From: Procambarus clarkii
Taxonomy: Eukaryota; Arthropoda; Malacostraca; Decapoda; Cambaridae
Assembly: GCF_040958095.1 (NCBI RefSeq)
Contig: NC_091160.1
Location: forward strand, 34,799,385-34,863,384
Direction of reading: 5' to 3'
Length of the DNA stretch: 64,000 bases
Shown here: positions 11,591-26,500 of the stretch, piece by piece
Position numbering within the stretch: the first letter of the stretch is position 1
Layout of the letters: each line of letters begins with the position of its first letter
The notes under the pieces: generated by a model
What the model saw: only the letters and a program-made list of their open reading frames with translations
Told to the model about the DNA's origin: nothing
The model's database searches: none
Program-made: the position numbers and the translations under genes

Positions 11591-14500
11591 TTTTATTTAG
11601 GTAAGGTACATACATAAAGAGATTTTACAAAGTTTGTTGGGTTAATAGATAGAGCTAGTACATACAATGCCTAAAGCCACTATTACGCAAAGCGTTTCGG
11701 GCAGAATGGTCCAGGACGGACCGAAACGTCGTCGTCCCTTCACATTCTAGTGTGTGCGGTCTGGTCAACATACTTTAACCACGTTATTGTGACTCATCGC
11801 CTGCACAGGAATGTCATCATATGTTGACATTCCCCACAACTTCCATTGTCAACACGTTACTTTTAAATATTTTTCTTGTTCTGCCTATTGCTTCACATGA
11901 ATATATAAAAGCTTATACTCTTACTTGAAAAATATTTACAGACAAGTGCAAAAAAGGTCAATACATCAAATCCATTTATACAATTTTCCTTCATCCCCCA
12001 ATGTACAAATTATAATGACCAGATTCACCTTCCAATTTTGTTTACTCTACTAATATTTTCAGCTAAATTGCAAGGAGAGAAATTTTAAAACATTAAATTC
12101 TCTATTTTAGTAAATTATCAGACAATTTAATTCACTATTTTAGTAAATTTTCAAAGCTGTCAAATTATTGAACGGATTAAAGAAAAAAAATAGTTTAATA
12201 TTTGTTGTTGGTCTTGACACCTGGAGCCAGGCACGGGAACCAGTTAGGTTATTTAATGCCAAATGGGAAGACCAAATGCCACATTAGGTTGAACCAATTA
12301 GGGCAGTTTAATGTTTCTCATTTAGCCATGATGAGTGATGGGGTCTTACACTTCAACAAGCCTGATGGGAAACAAAATTTACCAGGCACAGCTGTCACTT
12401 TGCCCTTAATACTGTATGTGTAAAGTTTTACTGAACTGTTCCTAAACCAAATAGAAATCCAAATCTGATAAAAGTGTGCAGCAAACCCCCACAAAAACTG
12501 TATTAATAACAATAACAAATAACCTAAGGCAAGAGTTAATAACAATACATTACTTACACACAGAAATCACAATAGCGTGATGCATCAAATGAACTAATCC
12601 ACAAGGGCCGTGACGAGGGTTCGAAACTACGTCCGAGAGGATCCCAGATGATTTCCCGGTTGCAATTCTTATACCATGTCGTAGCTCAGTTGATTAAGGC
12701 AGCGTCTGGGATCCTCTCTGACATAGGTTTGAACCCTCATCACGGCCCTTGTGGATTTGTTCAATATATTACTTACATTGCCATGTTATCAAGTATTGAA
12801 TTAAGAAGGGAGAGTTCCTTCTCCATGTACGTGCGAGTGTCTGCGAGTGTGTTGTACATGTTATAGAACTGCTGTGTCTCCCGATGGGTGGCAGCAACTA
12901 CAACACAAGAATGCAAATATAAAAAATCATTCATTAAGCCGACAGACAACTGGATGCAGTAAGTGTATTGTATTATAAAGTAAGTAAAGTAAAGATGCAG
13001 TAAGATGTATAGTATTACAGTACATTAAACATGAATCACTGTAAATATTAAGTAGCAGCTGAAGACGTAAAAGAATTCTCACATTAAGCGCTTAGGATGT
13101 TAAGACACTGGTGCAATAGTCTAATTCAACCAAATATAAATGAAGGTCAAAATAAATTATTAGCATCCATTTTTGTAAACTGCATTTACCATACCTATAC
13201 CTCAAGCTTACACAAGATACAATTATTGATAATTTGATTATCTTTGATTATCCTTAATATGCCATTTAAACAGCTTAAGACCAGTGTACCCCATGATTAT
13301 TTCTGAAGCCAACCACAGGTGTACTATACTGTACATGTATTCTTTACAAAGAGGGGATTAAAAATCAAACTTGTGTATTCCCTCTCATACAGTCTCAAAC
13401 AACATACTGTAAGCGTGTTTACCTTGTTAAACTTTCATTACATAATGAGGATAAATGTGGTTTCAGGTCGTAAGACAGCACCTTAATGTTTTGAACTGCA
13501 TTAGAAATGTACAGCTTTTACACTGCACACGTGTCTTTCAATCTACAATGATATACAGTATTATCCTTTGCTCCCAGCATGTGTGTGCGCACACATGTGC
13601 TTCCAGCATGCATGCATGCACACCTGCTCCCATCACACGTGTGCACACCTGCATAGTCCCATTAATATTCACATCACCTACAACAATGATTCTAAACTTT
13701 CTTGATATAATACCAATATCTCTAAACTATCCAAAAAACTGCTTGTTTTTTGTAGTAGTAGGAGGCAAATTACAAGTCTCATTCATCCTAAGACTGTGCA
13801 TCAAAAGACTAAATCACCCACCCTGGTTGTACAATTCTATAAATCTTCGTTGATATTGTGAAAGCTCAGCTCTGCCAGGTACATCATCAATATATCTCTT
13901 TAAAGCTTCAACTTGTCTGGTCTTCTTGGCTAACTGACGTCTCATCTTAGCATACTTCTCCTTCTCCACATTGTAGCGTTCTGTCACTTCATCTCCAACA
14001 TCTATCTCCTTGAGTTGTGTCTGGAGATTACTGAAAATGTGTCAAATATTAACTAGGTAAAACTGGCAGAAAGCACAAAGTAATTCATTGGTTATTAGCA
14101 TTAAAAAAAGTCATCTTTTGTGAACAACAAGCAAAGAAACGGCATTTATCCTTAACCATAATGAGTTGACTATGCTTCTATCCTCAAATGTACATACCTA
14201 AATTGATTCAGTAAAAATATAAAAAAAATTAGTATATAAAGCTGTTGATCTCTATGTTAAAGTAAGGAAAATACCCAAAAACATGGCATCATATACAGTA
14301 CAGTATATACTCCACCTTTGTGCTGGCCTGGGGATATCTGTGCTACCAATTAACATCATATAATATTCATTAAAATTTATTCAACAAATTATATATGCCA
14401 TACTGTATACATATGTGTGAAGTTAAAGCTCTTGTATGTGAAAACAAATATAATATAAAAAACAAATATCTTCTTTTGTTGGCCTGGAAAGTGTGTACTA

Positions 14501-17500
14501 TAAATCAAGAGTTAACTTACAGAGCAAGCCAACAATTAAGGGTAAATGCTCATATTCTCATCTCATCACATCTAAAAGCTATACTGTACCTGATTTCCTT
14601 CTTCATCTTTTCAGACTCCCTGCGGCATCCATCTTTAAATTCGGTTTCTTTCTTCCTGGCTTTTTCATTTTCTTCAACTAGGTGTGATAATCTTTTCACA
14701 ACTCTGAAGGAAAACAAAAATCACTTATGTTTGTTGATAATCTAAGCTACACATTATATATAATTGTTTACATACATCAATATATTTTGAAACTACAGTA
14801 CTGTAGTACAAATGTACGAACACACAGGAGTTGTCGCCTGAGGTAAGGTGCCACCCTGGGCGAGGTGATGTCACACCGCCTCGACCTCGGTACACTCAAC
14901 CCGCATGATTATGACTAACTTCTTTGTCATGGCTCTTAGGATCATACAAGATAGTACCATCACAGTATGCAGGCAATGAGTCACAATAATGTGGCTAAAG
15001 TATGTTGACCAGACCACACACTAGAAGGTGAAGGGACGATGACGTTTCGGTCCGTCCTGGACCACTCGCACTCCTGGACCTGGACCACATTCACAATCGA
15101 CTTGAGAATGGTCCAGGACGGACCGAAACGTTGTCGTCCCTTCACCTTCTAGTGTGTGGTCTGGTCAACACCATCACAGTATCATCAAAGTAGCATCATC
15201 ATCATCATACTTAATTTTCAATTTTGAAGCAGTGAGGTAGCAACACCTCAGAAGAAAACAGAGGAGCAACACAGCACTGGGAAAGAAAGGTACTTTAAGA
15301 GAGACATCTCATTCATCATATATTCTACACAAACCAGTATCACACATTAGCAAAACATCCACATCAGTACACTACCACTTCATACAGCTATACTGCTTCC
15401 TGTGATTTATTACAAATGTTAAATAATCATTTATGTATATTATGGGGGTGCATCCTGGGCAGGGTCAGTAATTCGACCTTGGTGGTGGGGAGAGGGGGTG
15501 CTCAATATAAGCCTAACGTGTATGAACACACACTGGTTTCCTGACCCATGACACAATGAATTATGAATTATTATTATTCAACATTTTGTCTTATGCTTCC
15601 TTCACGCCCTTAAATGCCATATACACTTCCTAATCTTTCACATTCCTAATATTCATTAGCTCTCGCCCAAGGAAATACCTGATCAACACAACCTCCTCCA
15701 CTATGTGCCCACTTCAGTACAGGATTGCCATTTGATTACAGCAAATATAATACAGTACTGTGCTGTGTTCTAATAAATCTCAACCTACTGTTTATTTTCA
15801 CTCGAGTCCACAATGCCCAGTTCAACATTTTTTGCTTCAAGTTCTTTTCTTTCTTGTATAATTTCTTGTAATCTTAATTTCATTGCTTCAACCTTGGCTA
15901 CTTGAGCAGCTTGCGTAGCTTCCACTTCTGACAACTGTGAGGATAAAGATGCACGCTGCTTCTCAAGTGAGGCCACCATACGAGCCTGAGAGGAAGCACT
16001 ATCTCCAAGGATTTCCTCCTGAAAGCAAAAAGGCATAATGACAGTATCCAGTCAGTGCAATATCAATACATAGCATGTTCAATACTCACGAGTTTATACA
16101 AGTATAGTTCATTCTCAATCCTACATGGTAATTGGTTCTTAGAAAACGTCCATATAAAAAAACGGTATTTTGTTTAAGGATCTTATGGACTACTTGTATC
16201 TCTCTTCTAATAATACTTTAATCACATTTTCTAATATTTTCATAGTATGCAACATATTTAACAGCAGTTAGTTCAATGGCAAATTTTTATCAAATTTGAT
16301 GTGAATTCACTTGCTCACCATAAGTTACCTATCTGAACTAACTTTGCGGAGTAACTGGAAATAAGAAAAACTTACCGTTATTTGTTGTTGAAGGTGTGAA
16401 TAGTGTTGAGAGGTGGCAGCAATCTCCTGTACCCTGGCACTGACAATGTTGCCCACATGTTGAGCACTTAGCTTGCCCTGTAAATGTATAATCATTACAA
16501 TCAATCAAGTCTTGAAAGTCACAGGAGGCCTGGTCAACGACCGGGCCGCGGGGACGCTAAGCCCCGGAAGCACCTCAAGGTAACCTCAAGGTAAGGTAAC
16601 CACACCAATCATTTTAGTGCCAAACTAACAGTGACCTAAAAGTTCTATGCTGGAGTATACAGTGTGTGTGATCACAATATATAACAGAATATGCTGCACT
16701 TCACTGCAAGGTGATTTTTGTCTAAATTAAAAAGACAGCTTTTTAATGTATATTATGTTCCATCAATACTATTTAAATGGATTTTAAGTATTACATGAGG
16801 TAATTATTTTTGTTTTAAACTTTGCCTTTTGTAAATATATGTACAGCAACGTGTTGGATTTGTACACTAATCATAAAATTAGATCAAATGTTTCTAGACC
16901 AATAGTTTTCAAACTTTATAGATAATATTCCTTTGTTTGTCTTTGTAGATGATATGAAGGAGGCTCAGAAAAATATTTAACATGCAATAGAAAACTTCAC
17001 CAAATATGTGCCACTCAATTGAACCCAGAGGAAATCTGTTGTGGAATGTCAAATATAGTGTCATCTCCTCACACCGATGGTATGGAATAATATTTTTGGC
17101 TCGGGGTTAAGCCCTGGAACCAGTAGATCATTCAGTGCTCTAACACTGATGGATTCCTACTTATCTATGGCCAAACACATTAATTTGTGGTTTGATATTC
17201 TCACATTCTACAAACTTTCAGTGATTATATGTAAATTTTAAAATATATTTAACTTCTTTCTATCATTTAGGCCTCCATTTTATCTTTCAATCTGGGCTTG
17301 TATTACTGCTATAAAAAGATCATTGTGTACTATGGCATCTTTAGCGACCATCACACTTTTACCACCAATTGTGTTAGAAACTACCAATTATACTCGTCTT
17401 CCTAAATCTATCTTCCCTTTTAAAAGGTTCTCTCTATTATCTGTGAAATATTCATACATCTTACCCCCCTTGGCAATTCTTATGTTTTCAAAAATATATA

Positions 17501-20500
17501 TATATATTTTTTAACACCTTGTAATGAGGTTAAAAAGCAACAGCATTTATCCCACTTTCATTAACATTTTAATAAAGTTACATAAACAAGCATTTTGCAA
17601 GAACAAAATTATGGAAAAACTTAGTAGGGACACAAGATGCACTCACCTCCACGGCCTCGGCAACATCCATGCTTTGCATCAGCTCCTCCACTTCTGCCAT
17701 CTGCTATTAGTCAACACATTCAATAAGAATACTATACAACAACAAGGTAGTAGTCTATTGTTATCCAAAATTCTCTAAATGGTGTAATCGAGATTAATCA
17801 CTACAAAACACACCGAGTTTCTTCTTATGAGCGTAAGGTGTTATAATTGGTTTATCATTTTCGAGGCCACGGAGACTTATCAACATTTTCCTACCCGATG
17901 GAAAGGTCGACTACTTGGTCACCCAACCACTCACTGGCTAGCATTTCGGGCAGTATACTTTGATATTATTCATCAGTAAATAAAATAAAAGCTATATAAT
18001 TTTTATGATATACTGTACCTTAATATATTAAGCATGATAATTCTAAAACATACTTCGCTTCTATAAAACAAGTCTAATAAAATACTGTATGTCAGTGGGA
18101 ACCCTAGAGTAAAAGCATGATAGTGTAAAATATAACAAATGAAGTCAACATTAATGAAATTGTGTGTAAAGAAATAAAAGTGAGAACAGGAGATGTTGTG
18201 TAATCAAGGTACACACAGGAAGGATGGCTAAATAAGCAAATGGAGTCAAAATGCTTACACGACAGCAGCAGCTAATGCAGGAAGGATGCACTACACTTAA
18301 AAAATAAATATACTTCACATATTCTTTAGTTCCAAAATGATTCTCATGTATTAGAAAAAACACCAACAAATATTAATAATGTAACCAACTAAAATTTGCA
18401 ATAAATCTGGACAATATAGTCCAGGATAACTGGTTTTATTATAAATACAAAAACAGAGGGACAGAAGCATAGCATCAAAGGTAAACTATAAATCACTACT
18501 CAGCACTAAAACCAGAAGGTATACAGCACCTCACTCCTGCCAGTATCAGCTTCATCTTCGTCTCTCTGCGTGCAAGGGAGAAAAATATCTTTTACGAGGT
18601 CCAGTAATTAAACAATGTATCTGACACTATATAGGGTCGATACAATGTTTATGTATGTATATGCTTATGTGTATGCCTGTGCATGTATAAGTGCATATTT
18701 ATAAAATGCAGCTGAAATTTTTTTTTTTACAACCCCATTAAAATTCTCAGTCCAGACATCTCTTGAGCATTTAATCCAACTTAGAACATGCTAATATTGT
18801 ACAAGTTTAACTACTTTTTTTTTTTTTTTTACATAAATTTTCTTGAGAAAATCAGGAGGATCTGAACCTATGCTTTTGGTACTCTCATGCAAACAATGAA
18901 GACCACTACAACACGACATTGTCAAAAGCAGTACAACCCGAGACTCGACTAAATCTAGGGTTCCCGAGGCTTACACTGAAGCCTAACCAGGGTATCACAC
19001 ACTGCGCCCCATGCACTCCGGCTTGTAGTCTAGGAATTGTACCTCCTACGCTTCTCTTCAAATACACAAAGAAATCAGGAAGCTTCAGTAACCTTAGAGG
19101 ATTCAGTTGAATCCCAGGTTGTATTGCTTTTGACCATGTCATGGTGTAGTGGTTTAACGTGTTTGCTTGGGAATAGTCAGAGAGCACAGGTTCAAATCCT
19201 CCTAATGGTTCCTAACAATTTTCTCACCGATACGTCATATTAATGTGATTTCTTTGTGCATTTCTTGACAAATTTATGACAATTTATGACATTTATTTAT
19301 GATATTATTTATGACAAATTTATATATATATAGCTATAGCTAATAAGAAATACAAATTTGATAATTGCCAAGACGGACATGATAAATCAATCAAGTGGCA
19401 AGGTGAGTGATACATACGGTACCAGGAAGCAGATATATTATTGTGATCAACCTTATCTGCAGACATCTCTAACATATATAAAATGTCTATGATTGATTGA
19501 TTGATGAAGATTAAGCCACCACAAGAGGTGGCACAGACATGAGTAACCCGTAGGTGGTAGATGTATGGAGTGAATGTGGTCTTTGGTCGTGTAGCATTTT
19601 GAAACGTGTCTGGGCATGAAAATGTCAATAGATTTCAATGCAAATAATGTTTATCAATGCATCATATTAGTATATTCTTTGTAAGTTAAAGAGCTTTATA
19701 TCATCCTTATCAGCAATTAATATAAATATTTACCCTAAAAATATATATTGAATTCTTTGAAAACCTGAATTGTATATTTACCTTGCTCCCAAATCCTGCA
19801 TTATTCAGCTGTCCATACTCCAATAGCGTAGTCTGTACACGCATGCTTGGTGATTCCAGTGGGGTTGATGCTTTCCTTCGCCACCTCCGCTTTGGACCAT
19901 ATGCCGACTAAAACGAACAGTGAAATCACAAGAACTTTATTTATATGTCAGAAAACATTAGGACTACATGATGGTGTTTAACTAGAATCTTCAACTAGAA
20001 TGTTAGCGTTATAACCAATGTTTTATGTAGAATGAATATTCATGAACTGGCTACTTCATTCTTACTTTTTGCATTATAATCAACCAATATATAATTACAG
20101 TCCTGTACTGTTAATTACACATCAAAATGCAGTGTTGTACATGGCACACAGAACTAGTCCCCCCAAATACAAACTTGAACTGCAGATAATGTCTGGGTAG
20201 CTTTGACTAAGGACTCCTTTAACTTTTCTTCTCGAGGAGTAGAGTAGTAATGACGAAACTGGAGAAGAGAAAAGTTCCGAGTCTCGTCGCCAAATTCTTC
20301 CCTCGTTTCAAGTGCCTTTTTCACGAGCCACTGAGAAAGAGAGAATTGCTCATACATAAAGCAAAACAGAATTATGAAAAATATAGAAAACATGAATATA
20401 TTTACGAACATATTTATTATATTTACGAATTTACGAGCAACAGGGTAAGACTTGAGAATGTGGCAAGACCTAAAAATTATGCTGAATTAGTAACATCACA

Positions 20501-23500
20501 AGCCAGAGACCTTTATTTGATATCATTACATACCTTTACTGTAGTTACATTGTACAACATTCATTAAATCTTTAGCCTTCTTTCACTATATCATTCACTT
20601 TTTTCTCTGGTTTGATGACTTTCCGGCCAATGAGTGAGAAATGCAGTACAGGTATTGATAAGAACATTAAAGAATGAGAACTTTGCAAATAGTGTGTATG
20701 TCATTCTGAAAGATGGAAATGTTGCAAAAATGTTAATGTTTTTCATATACTATAAACATATCTGAAGAGCCTTCCTAAATAATAAGCATAAATTTTCCTT
20801 ACAAAGGTTTTACTGCACTGCTGCTTTACAATAATATGAATACATATACAATTGCATTTGCATTATACACACAACTTAACTAATAGGACACAGCAGTAAA
20901 AGTATATGGCCACAAATGCCTCATATATGCTTATGGTTAAATCAAATTTTAAGTTTTCAATTGCTATATACACAAGAAAGGTATGCTATATACCTTTCTC
21001 AGAGCCTAACCTCAAACAGCACTTTTTTTTTTTTTTTACCTCACAATTAACCCACTTTCTACTCTCATAGGGAAGGCAAGCATTGGCCTGGAATAAATAA
21101 GAGCAATGCAGTTAAAGGAGATTAAGATATTCCAAAGACACCCCCCATCTACACACTACATAGAGAAGCAACACATACACTCTGCACCATCACACACCAG
21201 TAAAACATTAACAGCAACCCCACTTCCCTCACCTGGTGCTTCACACAGCTATATTTCAAGTACAAACCATAAACTGTCTTTTAAAAATGTCAAACATTCA
21301 CTCGCTTGGACACATTCCGTTTAGACTCATTCCCGACCACTCTTGTGCGCTGTTCACATGCCACATTACCTCACTCTCTCACTCATTGTCTATATCATCT
21401 TTTCTCCTACATACAAGTTACCCCTGAACTCATTGTCATTCTATTATGTACACCCATTCATTAAGTATGACAAAACAAACACTAAACTCTCCATACTCTA
21501 GATGTTCACAATTTCTGCATGCCACCATTCCACATTTTCATTTCTATCACTTCTAACACTCCAAATGTATTCAACTCTCTTTAATGCTACAATAATTGTG
21601 TTTGGTACTGTAGTGTTAATAAACACTAAAATAATGAGGAAGAAACATTATATTCATTAAACTGCATTATGAAACCTTAACAGCCATGTCTATACACGCA
21701 TACTATTTATTTTTTAAAACGATATGATTACTGTATTCTTGGTTCTAAAATTCCTGCATGAAATCAGGAGTTAACCCTTCCACTGCGCAACACGGCTGGG
21801 GTTGATCTCACTAATTATCTGTAACCTGTGCAACATGGCTGGGAAAGTTTTAAAAGTACTAAATCAAATTTAAAAGTTCCACTGGTACATGGGACTCACG
21901 TACGCATCCTCTCACCTCCAGTAAGCAGAGGCCATCATGGGGGATAAAACTGTGGGCCATATTTGTGTGAAACTGTGTGCGACTCTCCTGGGTACGAGAG
22001 TCTCAGTACTAAAAGGGCAACCATGAATATCACAAGCAGCAGCAGCAGCAGCTCACCACTGACACACAGTATGTGCCCACAACACCACTTAATAATGATG
22101 AAATAAGGACAGTAACTGCGAATTGCTTAATGACGATAGTGTCACAGAAGATCCTGATTGTAATAAAAACAATGCACAAGGTTCAGATGTCAGTAAGCCC
22201 AAATGCAGGTTATGATGTTCACAGCATGAGGCAAGACATCCACAGCACAAGAATTGACAGAGCAGATAAGGATAAATTATGTAACACGGGTTGGTACTCT
22301 CACAAGGAGACAGGTGAAAACTGAGTACCTAAATGAGTCAGAGACATTAAAAAACCTTTTCATTGTCAGTAGTTAATAGATAGAACGTATTAGGAAGTGA
22401 TGTGGTAGAGACAGACTCCATACACAGTTTCACATGTAGATGTGATATAAGAGCTCGATAAGCTAAGGAACTTGTACACCAGTAGACTGATAGTCGAGAG
22501 GCAGGACCAAAGAGCTAAAGCTCAATCCCCACAAGCACAACTAGACAAATACAACTACGCGAGCACACAGCTATAGTTTGACACATCTACACATCATGAA
22601 ATGGGACTTCAATGTTTCTTTAGAAAATAAACTTGTGGAAAATAAATCATATTAAGGATTCAGTGACCAGGATTCTGATAATAGCAGTATTGTGGCTAGA
22701 GTTAGCAAAGTACCTCATAATATATTGAGAGGTATTTTCGCTGTTGGGTGGCATCAGTAACCGACTAGCATGTGCTCATTGAGAAAAGAAAGAACTTTTT
22801 TAGTGTCAGAGTGGTTGACAAATGGAATGCAATAGGGAGTGATGTGGTGGAAGCTGACTCCATACACAGTTTCAAGTGTAGATATGATAGAGCCCAATAG
22901 GCTCAGGAACCTGTACATGGTAGACGGTTGGAACAAGTTAGGGGAGAAGGTGGTGGAGGCCAAGACCGTCAGTAGTTTCAAAGCGTTATATGACAAAGAG
23001 TGCTGGGAAGACGGGACACCACGAGCGTAGCTCTCATCCTGTAACTACACTTAGGTAATTACCTGTTGATCGACGGTTGAGAGGCGGGAGCAAAGAGCTA
23101 AAGCTCAACCCCCCGCAAGCACAACTAGGTGAGTACATGTTAGTTGCTTAGTATCACAAGATTACCAAACCCACCAGAACTGCTTGCATAAAAATGCAGT
23201 TGTTATATATAACATGTGCATAAAATGTAATAACAGTAAAAATAGTACGTTTCATTGTTCAAAGAAAATAATATTGTGTGCATATAATATAATATTGTGA
23301 CATGAATATATCTGTGTATTTTACAAGTTCTGTGATCCAAACAACATTAACAACCCAATGCATCATTGCACTAGAAAAACCAAGATAAAAGCATTAAAAA
23401 TACCAAGAAAACATAATATATTTAATGAGTGCAGTTACAACTTCATGCAAAAGATTGAATGAAGATTGAAAGAAGTTGCTAGGTTGAACTCTGAGAACTG

Positions 23501-26500
23501 GGTATGAGATTATTACACCTACCCGAACTACTTAGTGGTTTGCACAAGTGCATGAAAATGTAGTTATATACATAAAGTGTGCTTACAGCATAATAACAGG
23601 AATACAGTATGTTTTACTGTTCCAAGAATATAAAATGAGGTGCATATTTGTGAATTCTAATGTTCTATACATTTCATCATGTAAATTTCTCAAATGATAC
23701 ACTAAATGCAACTACTAGAAAAAAAAAATTAAATCACACACACATTGAAATAAATATGAAATAATATCTCTGAGGCAATTCCCACTCCACACCTGGCCCT
23801 AGGTGACCTTCATGGAACGATCGCTTTATGAATGCTCACGAATCATGGAATCATGACATCGAAGAGATTTCTTTGCATCCCCCATGGTCAAAATAGTAAA
23901 AATCAAATTTCTTACTTTTCCCAGTGATCAGCGAATGCATTTTAACAATATTAGAGAGAAAAAATGTATTAATTATTTCTCACTCACTAGTCATAATCTC
24001 ATAAATAGGGATGCAGCCCCACTTAAGGCACTACGGGCTCACCATAGCCCGTGTTGCCTGGAACTTTTTGCTCCGGGTAGCCAATCTTTAACAACAACAA
24101 GAAGCAGCCCCACGGGTTAAACAAAGTGACATTTTATGTACCTGAATTACTGGAAAAATGTGTATAGCATCAAGTCCCTGGATCTGGTGAGGCTCTAACT
24201 GATGTGGACACTTCATGGACCGCAAGACCCGCACAATTCTCTCCGTTAATGCTCTGCAAAGTGGATTGGCCTTATACTTCAAATGGCGCTCTTCAGTATA
24301 AGCATATACAATAGATACAAAATGTAACAAAATTGTTAAAATTACTTGTACATTATATTTATGGCACAGTATTTACATACCCATTAACAGAACATTTCAT
24401 AACATTTATGAAAAATATCACAGGACCTACACATTCAAGATTTATGAGGGTTATTTATTAAAAAAAGTCAACAAACAATATGTTCTAATGGACCTAAAAC
24501 TGCTTACCAGGAGGGAACCTGAAAAACAATTGTTTCAAAAGTAAAATAATGACGCTTTCTATTTGGTTATTTCATTACCAAACTTTTGCTAGCATTCTGC
24601 TGAACGTACATATAGTCCTTAGTTTTAACCATACACCACTTACCATAATTCGTAAGTACAGTATATCTCAAGAAGTACAGTAATGGGAGTGAAAATTAAC
24701 AGATATTCACCGACTGATTATCCACAATTAGAGGGCTTGATGAAGAAAGTGGTAGCGAGTACCATGCTGTCAAGAGGAATACTGATGTATTCAGACACTA
24801 TTACATTTTGCTCAGATGAATCTTACATCTTTGAATGAAATCTTACATCTATACATTACAAATGAATATTACATCTTTTGGGTAAATGAAGGATTGCCGA
24901 CCCATTCTACAAACGCTGGAAATTTTAGAAGTCTATTTAGAAGCCAGTTCACCAGTGTGAACTGACAATTCTGCTTCTAGGTCTGATAGGATGTGAAGGT
25001 TTTCATCAACCTCATTTTTTGGGGACGGATATTCGACATCATTTGTCTCTGGTAGTACAAATTTTTCATCCTCAGATTCCAAAGAGACATTGCACATGTG
25101 TGGTGCAGTGATATTTAAATTTAGCATCGGTAGTGTTGTCGAGTGCTCCCTGTGTGACGTGCTGCTTTTTTAAGAAGGTATGAAACCTTCTATTTACGGT
25201 TTTGTGCTACATGTTGTATTGCATATGTGGTATAAACATTCTTGTTCAACAATATCATACAATATATAATTGGTTTTATTTGAATACGTCATGGAGCACT
25301 ACAAGGCGAGGTAAGGAGAGATTCTGCAGATGGAGATCTGAGGTCTACTGTTATATGATGGTTGCCTATAGTATTTTATAGGGCAGTAGCCAGGATAGGT
25401 GTCAAGACGAGACACTGAGGGGAAGAAATTAACAGGGGAAAGCGCCAAGCCATTACGTCTATGTAGCACTTGGAAGGGGTCAGGATAAGGATTTGGGATG
25501 GGACAGGAAGAAAGAATGGTGCCTAACCACTTAGACGGTCAGGGATTGAACGCTGACCCGAATGAACCGAGACCGTCGCCCTACCATCCAGTCCAAGACA
25601 AGACTCACTAAGCATAGTGCTATTCATGTAGCCATAAATAGGTACAGTAATAACATATTGGTAATAATACACAGTGCACAATATTGTTTACTAATACTTA
25701 TGTTGTACCTAACACTGTATGTATCTATACAATAATATATTTATAATGTTGTATAATGATACTAATGATATATCTTCTAGATAAGTAACAACCATTGTGA
25801 ATATGTATCTCTCACTTACATTTTCTGACCAATGGTAAGGTTTTCATGAAAAAGCAAATCTATGTCAACATCAAAGTTACATGTCTCTATACACCACGTC
25901 ATTCCACCAACTATCTGAAAGGAAAAGTAGAATATTTAAATTAGATATCACCATCATGTAGATTATTTCTAAACATTCCAGTGACTATCTTTACTACATT
26001 TTGTTTAAACATATAATAGGAGATATTTTTTCAAGCACTTATAAAGATTGGGTATAAAGTAGTTTACTTTTTTAAAATTAATGTCTATTTCTACCAGCCT
26101 TATACAGAACCATTTAACTATTATTGGACCAAACATTACTATGAATAACATACAGTCCTCATATGGAAATGGTATCGTCTAAACACCCTTTATTTTCAAG
26201 TTCAGTATCAAGTATACACATTAACATACATTGGTTCTTGACCTCTGGTGTAATTTACCTTCACCGGCCCTCAATAATTCTGCTTTGACAAGATGAATCA
26301 TGTAAAAAAAAATAGGTAGAGAATACATATGTATAATATTTTATGCACTTATTTACTGCCCAAAGTTTATTTGATTTACTTTTTTTTTTTTAATATATAT
26401 ATACAAGAGTTCTTACATTCTTGTACAGCCACTAGTATGCGTAGCGTTTCAGACAAGTTCTTAATCCTATGTTCTCTGGAATATGACCCCAGGAAAAATA

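Noticed and set aside
12640-12740. tRNA gene (TAGCTCAGTTGATTAAGGCA and a GGTTTGAACCC-like B box)
   Set aside because: It is the head of a dispersed SINE family with many copies here. It lacks a complete cloverleaf.
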